Shown here: piece by piece, positions 1-6,998 of the stretch
Numbering within the stretch: the first letter of the stretch is position 1
How the letters are laid out: each line of letters begins with the position of its first letter
IMG/VR virus record: IMGVR_UViG_3300046457_000046
Span: 1 to 25,043 of that record
Reading direction: 5' to 3' (one strand)
DNA from: a virus
Length of the DNA: 25,043 nucleotides
Translations under genes and position numbers: made by a program
Notes under the pieces: generated by a model
What the model was told of the DNA's origin: nothing
What the model saw: the letters and a program-made list of their open reading frames with translations, nothing else
The model's database searches: none

Positions 1-17
1 GTGATCGAGGATTAATC

Positions 18-27
18 TAAAGGGGGG
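18..27 (+). promoter_or_regulatory. Ribosome binding site of the late regulator gene
   Basis: AAGGGGGGAT lies 6 nt before the ATG at 34 and fixes that start. The first 33 bases contain no other feature I can support. Confidence 0.7.
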
Positions 28-33
28 ATAACC

Positions 34-453
34 ATGAACTGGAAGGAGTCATACAACGACATATGCGCTGAACTGCGGATTGTACAGATCCACGAAATGG
101 AGATCAGGCGGCGGGTGGAACTGGCACACGGTGTAATGGTCGCAGGCAAGATGCCATCCTCCGGCGACTACGTGCATATCTCTCTGGATAAAGGGCTGGA
201 GAAGTATTTAGCAGTGGTCAGCGAGTTGGAGGCAGCACAGGCAGAAACTGACCGGTTACAGAAGATCAAGGATGAGATGGAATCAGAATTGGCGAAGTTT
301 ACCGGGCTGACATATGTAATACAGTGCAAGCGAATCGAAGGCAAGTCGTACAAGGTAATTGCCGCTGAACTCGGATACAGCGAGGGATACCTGAGGAGAC
401 ACATGAGTGAATCAGGTAACAAACAGGTAACACAAAGTGCAAAAGCATCGTGA
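34..453 (+). CDS. Putative phage late transcription regulator (sigma-region-4-like HTH)
   Basis: A 139-aa protein. Residues about 55-88 form a charged, probably coiled-coil helix. Residues about 96-124 look like a sigma-70 region 4 or ArpU/RinA-type helix-turn-helix (IEGKSYKVIAAELGYSEGYL). Proteins of this size and architecture commonly sit immediately before the terminase genes in Firmicutes phages and activate late transcription; that role is inferred here from position and the HTH, not from a family match I could run. Its TGA stop (451-453) is the TG part of an extended -10 promoter, and two CAGGTAACA repeats lie inside its last codons, so the gene and the promoter it may control overlap. 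It could also be a generic phage HTH protein. Confidence 0.7.
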   Translation: MNWKESYNDICAELRIVQIHEMEIRRRVELAHGVMVAGKMPSSGDYVHISLDKGLEKYLAVVSELEAAQAETDRLQKIKDEMESELAKFTGLTYVIQCKRIEGKSYKVIAAELGYSEGYLRRHMSESGNKQVTQSAKAS

Positions 454-459
454 TATAAT
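413..459 (+). promoter_or_regulatory. Probable late promoter with tandem activator-type repeats
   Basis: TGATATAAT at 451-459 is a consensus extended -10 element. No good -35 hexamer is present at the right distance (431-436 is cacaaa). Instead CAGGTAACA occurs at 413-421 and again at 424-432, an 11-bp period (one helix turn) ending where the -35 box should be. This is the layout of an activator-dependent promoter, and the upstream HTH protein is the obvious candidate activator (inference). Expected start of transcription is about 466. Confidence 0.6.
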
Positions 460-579
460 GGTTTTATGAGGAATTGGCGATCAGTGACCCGGGGACTGCC
501 CCTATCGCCGATTCCCATCACTTGGATGTTTTACTCCTACCCCTTGGCGCTGGCTTTAATCGGCTGGCGCTACATTTTC

Positions 580-672
580 ATCCTTGTAACTCAGTTGGTA
601 GAGTAGGTCGCTAAACCGGATATGAATGAACCCGGAGGAGGCATGTCGCTGGTTCAAGTCCAGCCAAGGATG
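580..672 (+). ncRNA. tRNA-like domain without a normal anticodon arm
   Basis: Acceptor stem ATCCTTG 580-586 pairs perfectly with CAAGGAT 665-671, followed by G672. The D arm is ACTC 589-592 / GAGT 601-604 with loop AGTTGGTA. The T arm is GCTGG 648-652 / CCAGC 660-664 with the standard loop TTCAAGT. All three are canonical. The 43 nt between D and T arms (605-647) contain no 5-bp stem with a 7-nt loop in any register; the best pairings are GGT/ACC (606-617) and CCGG/CCGG (616-635, loop 12). No CCA is encoded (GCAC follows). It could be a degenerate class II tRNA, a tRNA with an unusual insertion, or a tRNA mimic that is part of a larger RNA. Confidence 0.7.
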
Positions 673-885
673 CACAAACGGCAACACCCATCCATAACGC
701 GCTAATGCGCACACTTCGATGTTGGGGATGGTTTGCATATATGATGGGTCGCCCTAGCGGTTTAACTGTCCTCATAGAGGTGCAGCTAGTCCCATCAAAC
801 ACAGCAGCCCCAGCGGACCGGGGATATGAGGCAGGCAAAGGATGGACCGCCCCCACTGGCACGGGTTTACCCAGACCGAGTAGCA

Positions 886-924
886 GGAGAGTAACGGTAT
901 ATCGCCGTTGCTCTTTTTGTTTTT
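886..924 (+). terminator. Rho-independent terminator of the structured RNA
   Basis: AGAGTAACGG 888-897 pairs with CCGTTGCTCT 905-914 (10 bp, one G-U) around loop tatatcg, followed by TTTTTGTTTTT. It is a strong terminator that would end the RNA and must be bypassed if downstream late genes are read from the same promoter. Confidence 0.85.
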
Positions 925-967
925 CCTACGATTCGACCGAATATGCTTAACGATAGTGGAGGCCGTA

Positions 968-1042
968 ATGAGGCATTCAGAGTATTACTTATCAATTTTA
1001 TTTATCATTATGATGACTATAGTGATCGAGGTGGTGAGATAG
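968..1042 (+). CDS. Small membrane peptide (24 aa), function unknown
   Basis: The ATG at 968 has a good ribosome binding site (GTGGAGG 956-962, 5-nt gap). The product is 24 residues: a polar start (MRHSEYY) followed by an uninterrupted hydrophobic stretch LSILFIIMMTIVI and a charged end (EVVR), the shape of a single-pass membrane peptide. Its TAG stop (1040-1042) is directly followed by the ATG of the next gene at 1043, whose ribosome binding site lies inside this ORF, so the two are probably translationally coupled. It is not recognisable as a holin and is too short for homology. It may simply be a leader peptide controlling the next gene. Confidence 0.5.
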   Translation: MRHSEYYLSILFIIMMTIVIEVVR

Positions 1043-1312
1043 ATGGATAAACAAGTGGAATACGGTCCAGATACATTCAGCATCTCGGTAGACGCTGAAA
1101 CTGGAGATTATCACATCTTAGGCACGGATATAGTGCTTACAAAGGAACAAGCTGCGCAGGTGGCTGCTTTGTATGGCGTTATGCACATTTTTGAAGACGA
1201 TAATCATGGAGAACAAAACGAAGACATGATGTTGCTTGCTGCGTTCGATATGATAGGAATTAAGGATTATGAAACGCAAAAAAGTAAGTTTTACCGTGTT
1301 GATGATGTGTGA
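1043..1312 (+). CDS. Hypothetical acidic protein (89 aa)
   Basis: The start ATG at 1043 abuts the stop of the 24-aa peptide and is preceded by GAGGTGGTGAG (1028-1038). The protein is acidic, with an N-terminal beta-like half (FSISVDAETGDYHI) and a C-terminal helical half containing EDDNHGEQNED. I do not recognise a family. Position between the structured RNA and the small terminase suggests a packaging-region accessory or late-switch protein, but this is only context. Confidence 0.65.
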   Translation: MDKQVEYGPDTFSISVDAETGDYHILGTDIVLTKEQAAQVAALYGVMHIFEDDNHGEQNEDMMLLAAFDMIGIKDYETQKSKFYRVDDV

Positions 1313-1402
1313 GTCTCCAAAATCACGGGGGTTATACTCCATAAGCTGCAAAACAGACTGAATTATAGCGCAATTAAGTTAGATTAGAGGGAGGTGAACA
1401 CA

Positions 1403-1840
1403 ATGGCAGGAGGCAGACCAAGCAAATACTTCAGCAATGTTGAACCTAAACTCCTGCTCATTGAAGCGTGGGCAAGGGATGGATTGACGGATGAACAGAT
1501 AGCCGCAAACCTTGAAGTGGCTTACTCGACATTCCGGACATATAAAGACGACTATCCGGCATTGTCGGCGGCCTTAAAAAATGGTAAGGAAGTCATTGAC
1601 ATCATGGTCGAGAACGCCTTGCTTAAGGCAGCGCTTGGTTATCAGTACGAAGAGACGAAGGAAACAGAGGATGGATTTGAACGGTCTACAAAGATGGCCC
1701 ATCCTAATACGACAGCGTTAATCTTCTGGTTGAAGAACCGCAAGCCTAAAGAATGGCGCGACAAGCAAGAACTTGAACACAGCGGCGGCGTAAACTTCGT
1801 TGTGAACCGTAAGAAGGTGATGCCAGATGCCGGAGATTAA
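1403..1840 (+). CDS. terS: Terminase small subunit
   Basis: DNA-recognition subunit of the packaging motor. I chose the ATG at 1403 because GGGAGGTG (1389-1396) is correctly spaced from it; an in-frame GTG at 1394 overlaps that site. The product is 145 aa. After a basic N-terminus (GGRPSKY) comes a helix-turn-helix (about residues 17-45, with GLTDEQIAANLEVAYSTFRT), then the helical segment IMVENALLKAALGYQYEE and the C-terminal HPNTTALIFWLKNRKPKEWR, all typical of Firmicutes phage small terminases in which HTH and oligomerisation segments follow each other. It overlaps the large subunit start by 14 nt, the usual coupled arrangement. Small terminases recognise pac/cos DNA, which may lie nearby, but I could not identify the site. 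Confidence 0.85.
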   Translation: MAGGRPSKYFSNVEPKLLLIEAWARDGLTDEQIAANLEVAYSTFRTYKDDYPALSAALKNGKEVIDIMVENALLKAALGYQYEETKETEDGFERSTKMAHPNTTALIFWLKNRKPKEWRDKQELEHSGGVNFVVNRKKVMPDAGD

Positions 1841-3320
1841 CATCGACATTGACATAGACGGGATCATGAACACCTGGGCGCACAAGATCATTGATGATCA
1901 CAGCCGATACTTGGTGCTGTATGGTGGAGCCGGTTCGGGTAAGAGCGTGTCGGCTGCACAAAAGATGATCATTCGCATGCTGGAGGAACCAAAGCACAAG
2001 TTCCTGGTCGTACGGAAGGTAGCGAATACACTTCGTAACTCGGTATTTTCCCTATTGCGGGGAACGATTGCGGACTGGGGGTTGTCTGAGCTATTCAAGA
2101 TTAACAAGTCAGACATGGATATCACCTGTGTCAATGGCAATCAGATTATCTTCGCAGGGCTTGACGATGTAGAAAAGCTGAAATCGATACATGGTATCAC
2201 CGGCATGTGGATGGAGGAAGCTTCAGAGATACTACAAGAAGACTTCCAGCAGCTCGACCTTCGCTTACGTGGTCAAACCGCAAATTATAAACAAATAATG
2301 ATCAGCTTCAACCCAATCAGCATTACACATTGGTTGAAACTGGTCTTTTTTGATGCAAAGAAAGCCAATAGCACAGTCATTCATACCACTTATAAGGACA
2401 ACATGTTCATTGATGACGAGTACAAGGGCACGCTGGAGTCGCTGAAAGAGCAAGATCCTTACTATTACACGGTGTACGCACTCGGTGAGTGGGGAGTACT
2501 GGGACAGACGGTGTTCAATGCTCAGATCGTCACAGAGCGTTTGGTGTGGCTTAAGGCGAACAAGAAGGTTATCAAGCGTGGTAGATTCGTGTACGACTAT
2601 GTAAATGAGCAGATTATCGTTGACTCTATCAAGCTTATGCCGGACGAGAACGGGCCACTGACCATCTACGAGGAACCAATCAAAGATCACCCATACGTGA
2701 TAGGCGGGGATACAGCAGAGGGCGGGTTTGACTCATCCGTGGGTCAAGTGAGGAATAATATTACCTGGAACCAAGCAGCTGTGTGGCGTGATCGAGTGGA
2801 CACTGACTTATATGCAAAGCAGATGTTCTGCTTGGGCCACTATTACAACAAGGCTCTGATCGGCATAGAGACCAACTTTGACACACATCCGCACAAGGAA
2901 CTGGAAAGACTGCACTATCCCAAACAGTACATGCGGGAGACGATAGACAAGTTTACCTATTCCACACAGCAGAAATTTGGCTTCGTGACTACAAAGATCA
3001 CACGGCCTATTATCATTGCTTCCTACGTTCAACTGGTCAGGGAGCATATACACCTGTTTAATGACCTTCCTACACTGGAGGAAATGCTGGTGTTTGTCCG
3101 TGATGAGAACGGAAAGCCACAAGCACAGGATGGAATGCATGATGATTTAATCATGGCAGACGCGATATGCCAAGAGATACGGGGACAGCAGACCACGCGT
3201 ATTCCAAAAGCACAGCCAAGCATTAAGGACTTGCCCGAGGATCTACAAGAGGATTACCGCAAGGCAGCGCCGGACATGAAAAAGTATCTCGCTGACAAAT
3301 GGGGATTGAAAGTAGGTTGA
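1827..3320 (+). CDS. terL: Terminase large subunit (PBSX-type ATPase/nuclease)
   Basis: ATP-driven DNA translocase and headful/cos nuclease docked on the portal. The 497-aa length is normal. ATPase domain: Walker A GGAGSGKS at residues 33-40, Walker B GMWMEEASE at 126-134 with the catalytic Glu, and coupling motif SFNP at 160-163. RNase H-like nuclease domain: Asp in GGDTAEGG (D295), Glu in GIETN (E348) and the Asp pair in MHDDLIMAD (439-440) form the expected metal triad, so the enzyme looks intact. The ATG at 1827 has AAGGTG 8 nt upstream and lies within the small subunit's last codons. The next gene, the portal, begins 4 nt after the stop. Confidence 0.95.
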   Translation: MPEINIDIDIDGIMNTWAHKIIDDHSRYLVLYGGAGSGKSVSAAQKMIIRMLEEPKHKFLVVRKVANTLRNSVFSLLRGTIADWGLSELFKINKSDMDITCVNGNQIIFAGLDDVEKLKSIHGITGMWMEEASEILQEDFQQLDLRLRGQTANYKQIMISFNPISITHWLKLVFFDAKKANSTVIHTTYKDNMFIDDEYKGTLESLKEQDPYYYTVYALGEWGVLGQTVFNAQIVTERLVWLKANKKVIKRGRFVYDYVNEQIIVDSIKLMPDENGPLTIYEEPIKDHPYVIGGDTAEGGFDSSVGQVRNNITWNQAAVWRDRVDTDLYAKQMFCLGHYYNKALIGIETNFDTHPHKELERLHYPKQYMRETIDKFTYSTQQKFGFVTTKITRPIIIASYVQLVREHIHLFNDLPTLEEMLVFVRDENGKPQAQDGMHDDLIMADAICQEIRGQQTTRIPKAQPSIKDLPEDLQEDYRKAAPDMKKYLADKWGLKVG

Positions 3321-3324
3321 TACG

Positions 3325-5328
3325 ATGGGCATAAAGGATGTGATTAAGAAGATGAAGAAGACCGTAGTCAAAGCACAGCGCCCGAGAAAGCTTATCCAGT
3401 GGCAGGAACGATTAGAAGCAGCCAAGAGTGGGCAGAACATATCCCTCATGGATGAGCGAGAATACCTGTATCTGGGTGACCGCAAGGTAGACAAAAACAT
3501 CAACTCCACGAAGATACCGACTAAAATGTCGAACAACATCTGGAACATCACCTTTGAGTTCATCGAGAGCCAAGTTAACAACCAGATCCCAATGCCTACA
3601 TGTAAGAGTAAGCGTGAGGGATTCGAAAAGCAGGCGACTATGATCGCGGACAGCATCGGAAATGACTTGAAAGAATCGGAGATCGACTCCATCAACGATA
3701 AGAACGAGCGCATAACGCCGCTGCAGGGATTCTCATTGATTGAGGTAGCTTGGAACCCCAACTATAAGCACCACCTGTACAGAGGCGAGATAGAGCTTAT
3801 AGGGCGGCATCCGAAGCAACTGGTGACACAGCTTAAGGTGTACAACCTGCAAAAGATGGATTACTTCTTCGTGTTGTCGGATGTAACCAAGGATTATGTG
3901 CAGCGCCGATACAAAAAGGACCTATCCGGCGAGGAAGAACAATATCCAGAGAACACACGGCTGTTTGACACAGATCAGAATGCCTCTGGATCCGCGACAG
4001 TCCGCAGCTCAGCCAGTGAAACTGAGGAAGAACCGCTGACAGAGATCGTGTGCTGGTACAAAGACGAGGACAACGACATCTGCAAGTATGTGTGGATCAA
4101 TGACACCGAGCTAGAGGATCTGCCGAAGTTCTTCTACCGGCGAAATAAAGATGGATCGCTGATGAAAACCGAAACGCTTGATCGAGACATTATGTCACCT
4201 GCTGGTGAATTGATTGCTCGTGCTGGAGAAACAGTTCCGTTCTTCATTCCACAACGGTATCCAGTCAGCGTTCGTATCAACGTGCCGAAGAACTTCAGCT
4301 TTGGTGGGCAGAGCGACCTTGATATTATCCGGGACCAGCAGGACAGCATCAAGCGTGTGGTTCACAAGATGGAGGAGAAAGTCATCAAGGGCGGTTCGAT
4401 AATCAAGGCACTGGAGGACCATGACCGACTGAAGATCACAGATGAAATATACCAAGTGATTAGAGGCACACAGCCACAGCTTGCAGCCATCGCCACACTT
4501 GACCTTACCGCAGACATCAGCAAGGATCTACTGTTCTGTCAGGAACAATACAGCATCGCTCAGTCCATGCTAGGCATCACCAATAGTTTCCAAGGCAAAG
4601 AAGATCCCACGGCACAGAGTGGGAGGGCCAAGCAGATACAGGTGCAGCAAGCCTCCGGGCGGCTACAGTCCAAAATGTTCAATAAGATGGTCCATTATAA
4701 GGAACTATTCGAGATCATCTTCGAACACAAGATTGCTTTTTACGATGAGATCCGGCCATATCTGGCGCAGGATGTAAACGGCAATGACTCCTTCGGTGAG
4801 TTTGACAAGTACCTGCTGCTCCAGCGGGACAAACTTGGAAAACTATACTGGAACACGGACTTCATGATCGGCACAGACGGTGTGTTTGGCCTACCGAAAG
4901 ACCCAATGTTTATGTATGAACAGACGTTGGCGCTATTCTCGGCCCAGGCTATTGATGTACAGCAGCTATGGACGATCCTGGAGGGGCTGCAATTCCCTTC
5001 GGCCAGCAAGATCAAAGAGCAGTGGGATCAGAAGATGCAGCAGCAAGAGGAAGCAGCGCAGAAGGATCAGATTATCGCAGAGTTGCAGAACCAGTTGCAA
5101 CAGGTGATGGGTGAACACCAGCAGACACAAGCAATGCTGGAACAGACATCACAGAGTAACGCGCAGGCTGAAGCACAGGCGATACAGGCAGCAAATGAGG
5201 CACAGAAGCAACAGTACGAGCAGCAGAAGGCACAAGAGGATGGAGATCATCAGAAGGCCGTGGACATGGCTAAGATTCAACTTGAAGCCGCGAAGATAGC
5301 ACAGGCAGGTAATAAAACAGCAAGTTAG
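3325..5328 (+). CDS. Portal protein (P22-like)
   Basis: A 667-aa protein directly after the large terminase, the standard portal position. It is larger than most siphophage portals and matches podoviral P22-like portals. N-terminal residues to about 60 are basic; the centre holds the alternating helix/strand pattern of portal stem and wing (for example FSFGGQSDLDIIRDQQDSIKR and QSMLGITNSFQGKEDPTAQS, an IxG...ps-like motif before the stem helices). The last ~100 residues are a Gln-rich coiled coil (KIKEQWDQKMQQQEEAAQ onward), as in the P22 barrel extension. The portal dodecamer is the DNA gate and the binding site for terminase and later for the adaptor encoded downstream. Start ATG 3325 has only a weak ribosome binding site (AGTAGGTTGA), consistent with coupling to terL. 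Confidence 0.88.
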   Translation: MGIKDVIKKMKKTVVKAQRPRKLIQWQERLEAAKSGQNISLMDEREYLYLGDRKVDKNINSTKIPTKMSNNIWNITFEFIESQVNNQIPMPTCKSKREGFEKQATMIADSIGNDLKESEIDSINDKNERITPLQGFSLIEVAWNPNYKHHLYRGEIELIGRHPKQLVTQLKVYNLQKMDYFFVLSDVTKDYVQRRYKKDLSGEEEQYPENTRLFDTDQNASGSATVRSSASETEEEPLTEIVCWYKDEDNDICKYVWINDTELEDLPKFFYRRNKDGSLMKTETLDRDIMSPAGELIARAGETVPFFIPQRYPVSVRINVPKNFSFGGQSDLDIIRDQQDSIKRVVHKMEEKVIKGGSIIKALEDHDRLKITDEIYQVIRGTQPQLAAIATLDLTADISKDLLFCQEQYSIAQSMLGITNSFQGKEDPTAQSGRAKQIQVQQASGRLQSKMFNKMVHYKELFEIIFEHKIAFYDEIRPYLAQDVNGNDSFGEFDKYLLLQRDKLGKLYWNTDFMIGTDGVFGLPKDPMFMYEQTLALFSAQAIDVQQLWTILEGLQFPSASKIKEQWDQKMQQQEEAAQKDQIIAELQNQLQQVMGEHQQTQAMLEQTSQSNAQAEAQAIQAANEAQKQQYEQQKAQEDGDHQKAVDMAKIQLEAAKIAQAGNKTAS

Positions 5329-5329
5329 C

Positions 5330-5360
5330 AGGACGCTCCTAGTCGTAGGGCGTCCTTTTT
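5330..5360 (+). terminator. Rho-independent terminator after the portal gene
   Basis: AGGACGC 5330-5336 pairs with GCGTCCT 5350-5356, with an inner CCTA/TAGG hairpin, followed by TTTTT. It starts 2 nt after the portal stop and lies inside what should be one late operon. Confidence 0.75.
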
Positions 5361-5404
5361 CATGCCGATTTTCGGGCTATTCCAATTGAAAGGTGGTGAG
5401 CAAC

Positions 5405-5536
5405 ATGGCAGACAAAGGCGGCGGCGGATACAAAGTCCCCAACTCTTCGAGCGGCGTGGTGAAATCACCTAACGCGATCATCAAAAACCAGGGAACGCCG
5501 AAGAAGACAACCGGTGGAGATTTGAGAGCAAAGTAA
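5405..5536 (+). CDS. Small Gly/Lys-rich protein (43 aa), function unknown
   Basis: The ATG at 5405 follows a strong ribosome binding site (AAAGGTGGTGAG). The product is 43 residues, basic, Gly-rich at its N-terminus (MADKGGGGYK) and probably disordered. It lies between the post-portal terminator and the scaffold gene. Codon use and the strong translation signal favour a real gene. I do not recognise a family; a minor virion component or a capsid-assembly helper would fit the position. Confidence 0.6.
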   Translation: MADKGGGGYKVPNSSSGVVKSPNAIIKNQGTPKKTTGGDLRAK

Positions 5537-5578
5537 AATTCGCGTGGGATCGTAGTAAAAACCCAAAGGAGACTAATT

Positions 5579-6562
5579 ATGAACCAACACATAAGCAGCA
5601 AAATGGGAGAAGTCGCTGACCTCCCTAGCCGTTACCCTCTTAACCTGCAACTCTTCGCTGGCGATGGTACACCAAGCCTCGAAGATAGCCCGGATTATGC
5701 GGCCGACATGAACGAATTTGACCAGAAAATGAGCAAATACGTGAGTTCACGGCAGCAAGAGGAACCGGCTACACCAACGGATACACCCGAACCAACAACA
5801 CCTGTCCCAGCAGAGGAATCCCAACAAGCAGGAAATCCGGAAGTCGCTATCCCGGGGGATAAACCGAAGCAGGATCCAGAGACCAATAAAGCTTTTCAGG
5901 AGATGCGGAAGCAATTAGAAGCAGAGAAAGCGCGCGCTGCTGAAATTGAAGCCAAAGCCAAGAAAGCAGATGAATTGATCGCTCAACAATACGGTGAGAG
6001 CCATGGTATCTACACCGTTGAGCAGTATGAGAAACAACTGCAGCGTGAACAAGAACAGGCAGACCGCCAACGATACGAAGAGGCTGGTCTTACACCTGAA
6101 GAAATCCAGATGCTGAAGGAATACCCGCAGCTTAAGCAAACAACGGAGTCCTTTCAGCAATCCCGGCAGACCGAAGACTTCACCGCAGCGTGGAAGAGTC
6201 TGTACGCCATGTACCCAGAAGTGGAACAGGCCATTAATCAGTACAATGCCGGTGAAGCGCAAGATATTTTCAATGACGAAATGCGCGCGGAGTTGGGACG
6301 TGGGGCTTCCCCATTGGCTGCATACCGCAGCGCTCACTTTGAACGAATCATGCAGAGTCAACTTAAGAATGTGCAGGAAGTGGCCAAACAGGAAGCACTC
6401 GACAAACTCAACAGCAAGGAACACCTTGCCCCAAATGCATCAACCGGCGGGGAAGTGGACCATGTGGAGATTGACGAGGAGACCATGAGGGCTTACCGAG
6501 CACTCAACAAAGGTAAATCAGATGCGCAGATCCGCGCATGGCATAAAAAACACGCTAATTAG
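5579..6562 (+). CDS. Capsid scaffolding protein
   Basis: A 327-aa protein between portal and capsid genes. The N-terminal motif LNLQLFAGDG (about residues 21-30) is widespread at the start of Firmicutes phage scaffold and capsid proteins. It is followed by a Pro/Thr/Glu-rich disordered stretch (about 60-100), a long charged coiled coil (about 105-165, EMRKQLEAEKARAAEIEAKA) and a C-terminal basic helix (about 295-327, ending in HKKHAN), as scaffolds use to bind the capsid inner face. The ribosome binding site AAAGGAG is 8 nt before the ATG. A scaffold co-assembles with the major capsid protein and exits or is degraded before packaging; this role is inferred from architecture and gene order. 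Confidence 0.82.
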   Translation: MNQHISSKMGEVADLPSRYPLNLQLFAGDGTPSLEDSPDYAADMNEFDQKMSKYVSSRQQEEPATPTDTPEPTTPVPAEESQQAGNPEVAIPGDKPKQDPETNKAFQEMRKQLEAEKARAAEIEAKAKKADELIAQQYGESHGIYTVEQYEKQLQREQEQADRQRYEEAGLTPEEIQMLKEYPQLKQTTESFQQSRQTEDFTAAWKSLYAMYPEVEQAINQYNAGEAQDIFNDEMRAELGRGASPLAAYRSAHFERIMQSQLKNVQEVAKQEALDKLNSKEHLAPNASTGGEVDHVEIDEETMRAYRALNKGKSDAQIRAWHKKHAN

Positions 6563-6573
6563 GAGGGTTATAC

Positions 6574-6984
6574 ATGGCAAACGCACCAGGATTCAGACCG
6601 AAGATGCGCCCAGGAATGGGTGAGCTTCCTTTCGAATATTTGCTTTTGACAGACGCTGAAGGGGCTGCATTGGGCGAAGGATTGGTACAAACCAGCGGCC
6701 GGCTCACAAAGGTAGGAGCTACAGCAAAGCCTCAGTTTATCGCTGTACGTACTCAAGCTGCTGAAGCGACATCCGTTACACCGCTGCCTGTATGGCGCGT
6801 AGACGCTCTACAAGAGTGGACAACCCAATCTACAGCAACTGTAGCTGCAACACTTAAGGGAGCCAAGGTGACGATCCACACGGACGGCTTGAAGGTTACA
6901 GCGACAACCACATCTGGCGTATTCGAGATTGACGATACTGACGGAGCTACCACGACATCAAATGTCAGTGGCCGCTTTGTATAA
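6574..6984 (+). CDS. Probable head decoration/stabilisation protein
   Basis: 136 aa, directly before the major capsid gene with a strong AGGAGGG site. The N-terminal half contains LLLTDAEGAALGEGLVQTSGRLTKVGATAKPQFIA, the beta-rich 'supply a default property value' type seen in phage lambda gpD-like small decoration proteins. The C-terminal half is Thr/Ala-rich and beta-like, ending in NVSGRFV. Decoration proteins bind the outside of the expanded capsid and stabilise it under packaging pressure. The function is inferred from gene order and composition; no diagnostic residues are visible. Confidence 0.55.
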   Translation: MANAPGFRPKMRPGMGELPFEYLLLTDAEGAALGEGLVQTSGRLTKVGATAKPQFIAVRTQAAEATSVTPLPVWRVDALQEWTTQSTATVAATLKGAKVTIHTDGLKVTATTTSGVFEIDDTDGATTTSNVSGRFV

Positions 6985-6998
6985 GGGGGCGAACTTAG

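Larger units (their letters stand above)
467..924 (+). ncRNA. Candidate large structured phage RNA containing a tRNA-like domain
   Basis: There is no convincing protein gene between 454 and 967. Paired elements readable directly: GGAATTGGCGAT 470-481 with ATCGCCGATTCC 504-515 (12 bp, one G-U), capped by GGGG/CCCC 491-502; GGCGCT 546-551 with GGCGCT 566-571 (G-U closed); the tRNA-like domain 580-672; CCATCC 688-693 with GGATGG 726-731, enclosing GCGC/GCGC 699-710; TGATGGG 742-748 with CCCATCA 791-797, enclosing CTAGC/GCTAG 754-789 and CCTC/GAGG 770-780; CCCC/GGGG 808-823; GGG/CCC 863-872; terminator 886-924. It is bounded by an extended -10 promoter and a terminator, giving about 455 nt. Known phage RNA classes with tRNA links are GOLLD and ROOL; I cannot tell from sequence alone whether it belongs to either. 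Confidence 0.6.

Noticed and set aside
168-521. 117-codon - strand frame over the late regulator
   Set aside because: It is antisense to a well-supported gene, with no ribosome binding site and no family features.
931-942. Palindrome ATTCG-AC-CGAAT as an operator
   Set aside because: Short and single copy, with no promoter next to it; not enough to call.
556-950. Open frames of 60-83 codons (- strand 556-738 and 611-862, + strand 705-950)
   Set aside because: They read through the tRNA-like domain and helices; the - strand translations contain LDLNQRH, GLEPAT and LYQLSY, the usual artefact of translating tRNA antisense. No ribosome binding sites fit.
1-1031. GTGATCGAGG at 1-10 and 1022-1031 as a direct repeat or attachment site
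   Set aside because: Only 10 bp, with no similarity in the flanks; expected by chance and from similar ribosome binding site contexts.
1394-1402. GTG 1394 as start of the small terminase
   Set aside because: It overlaps the ribosome binding site GGGAGGTG; ATG 1403 is spaced correctly.
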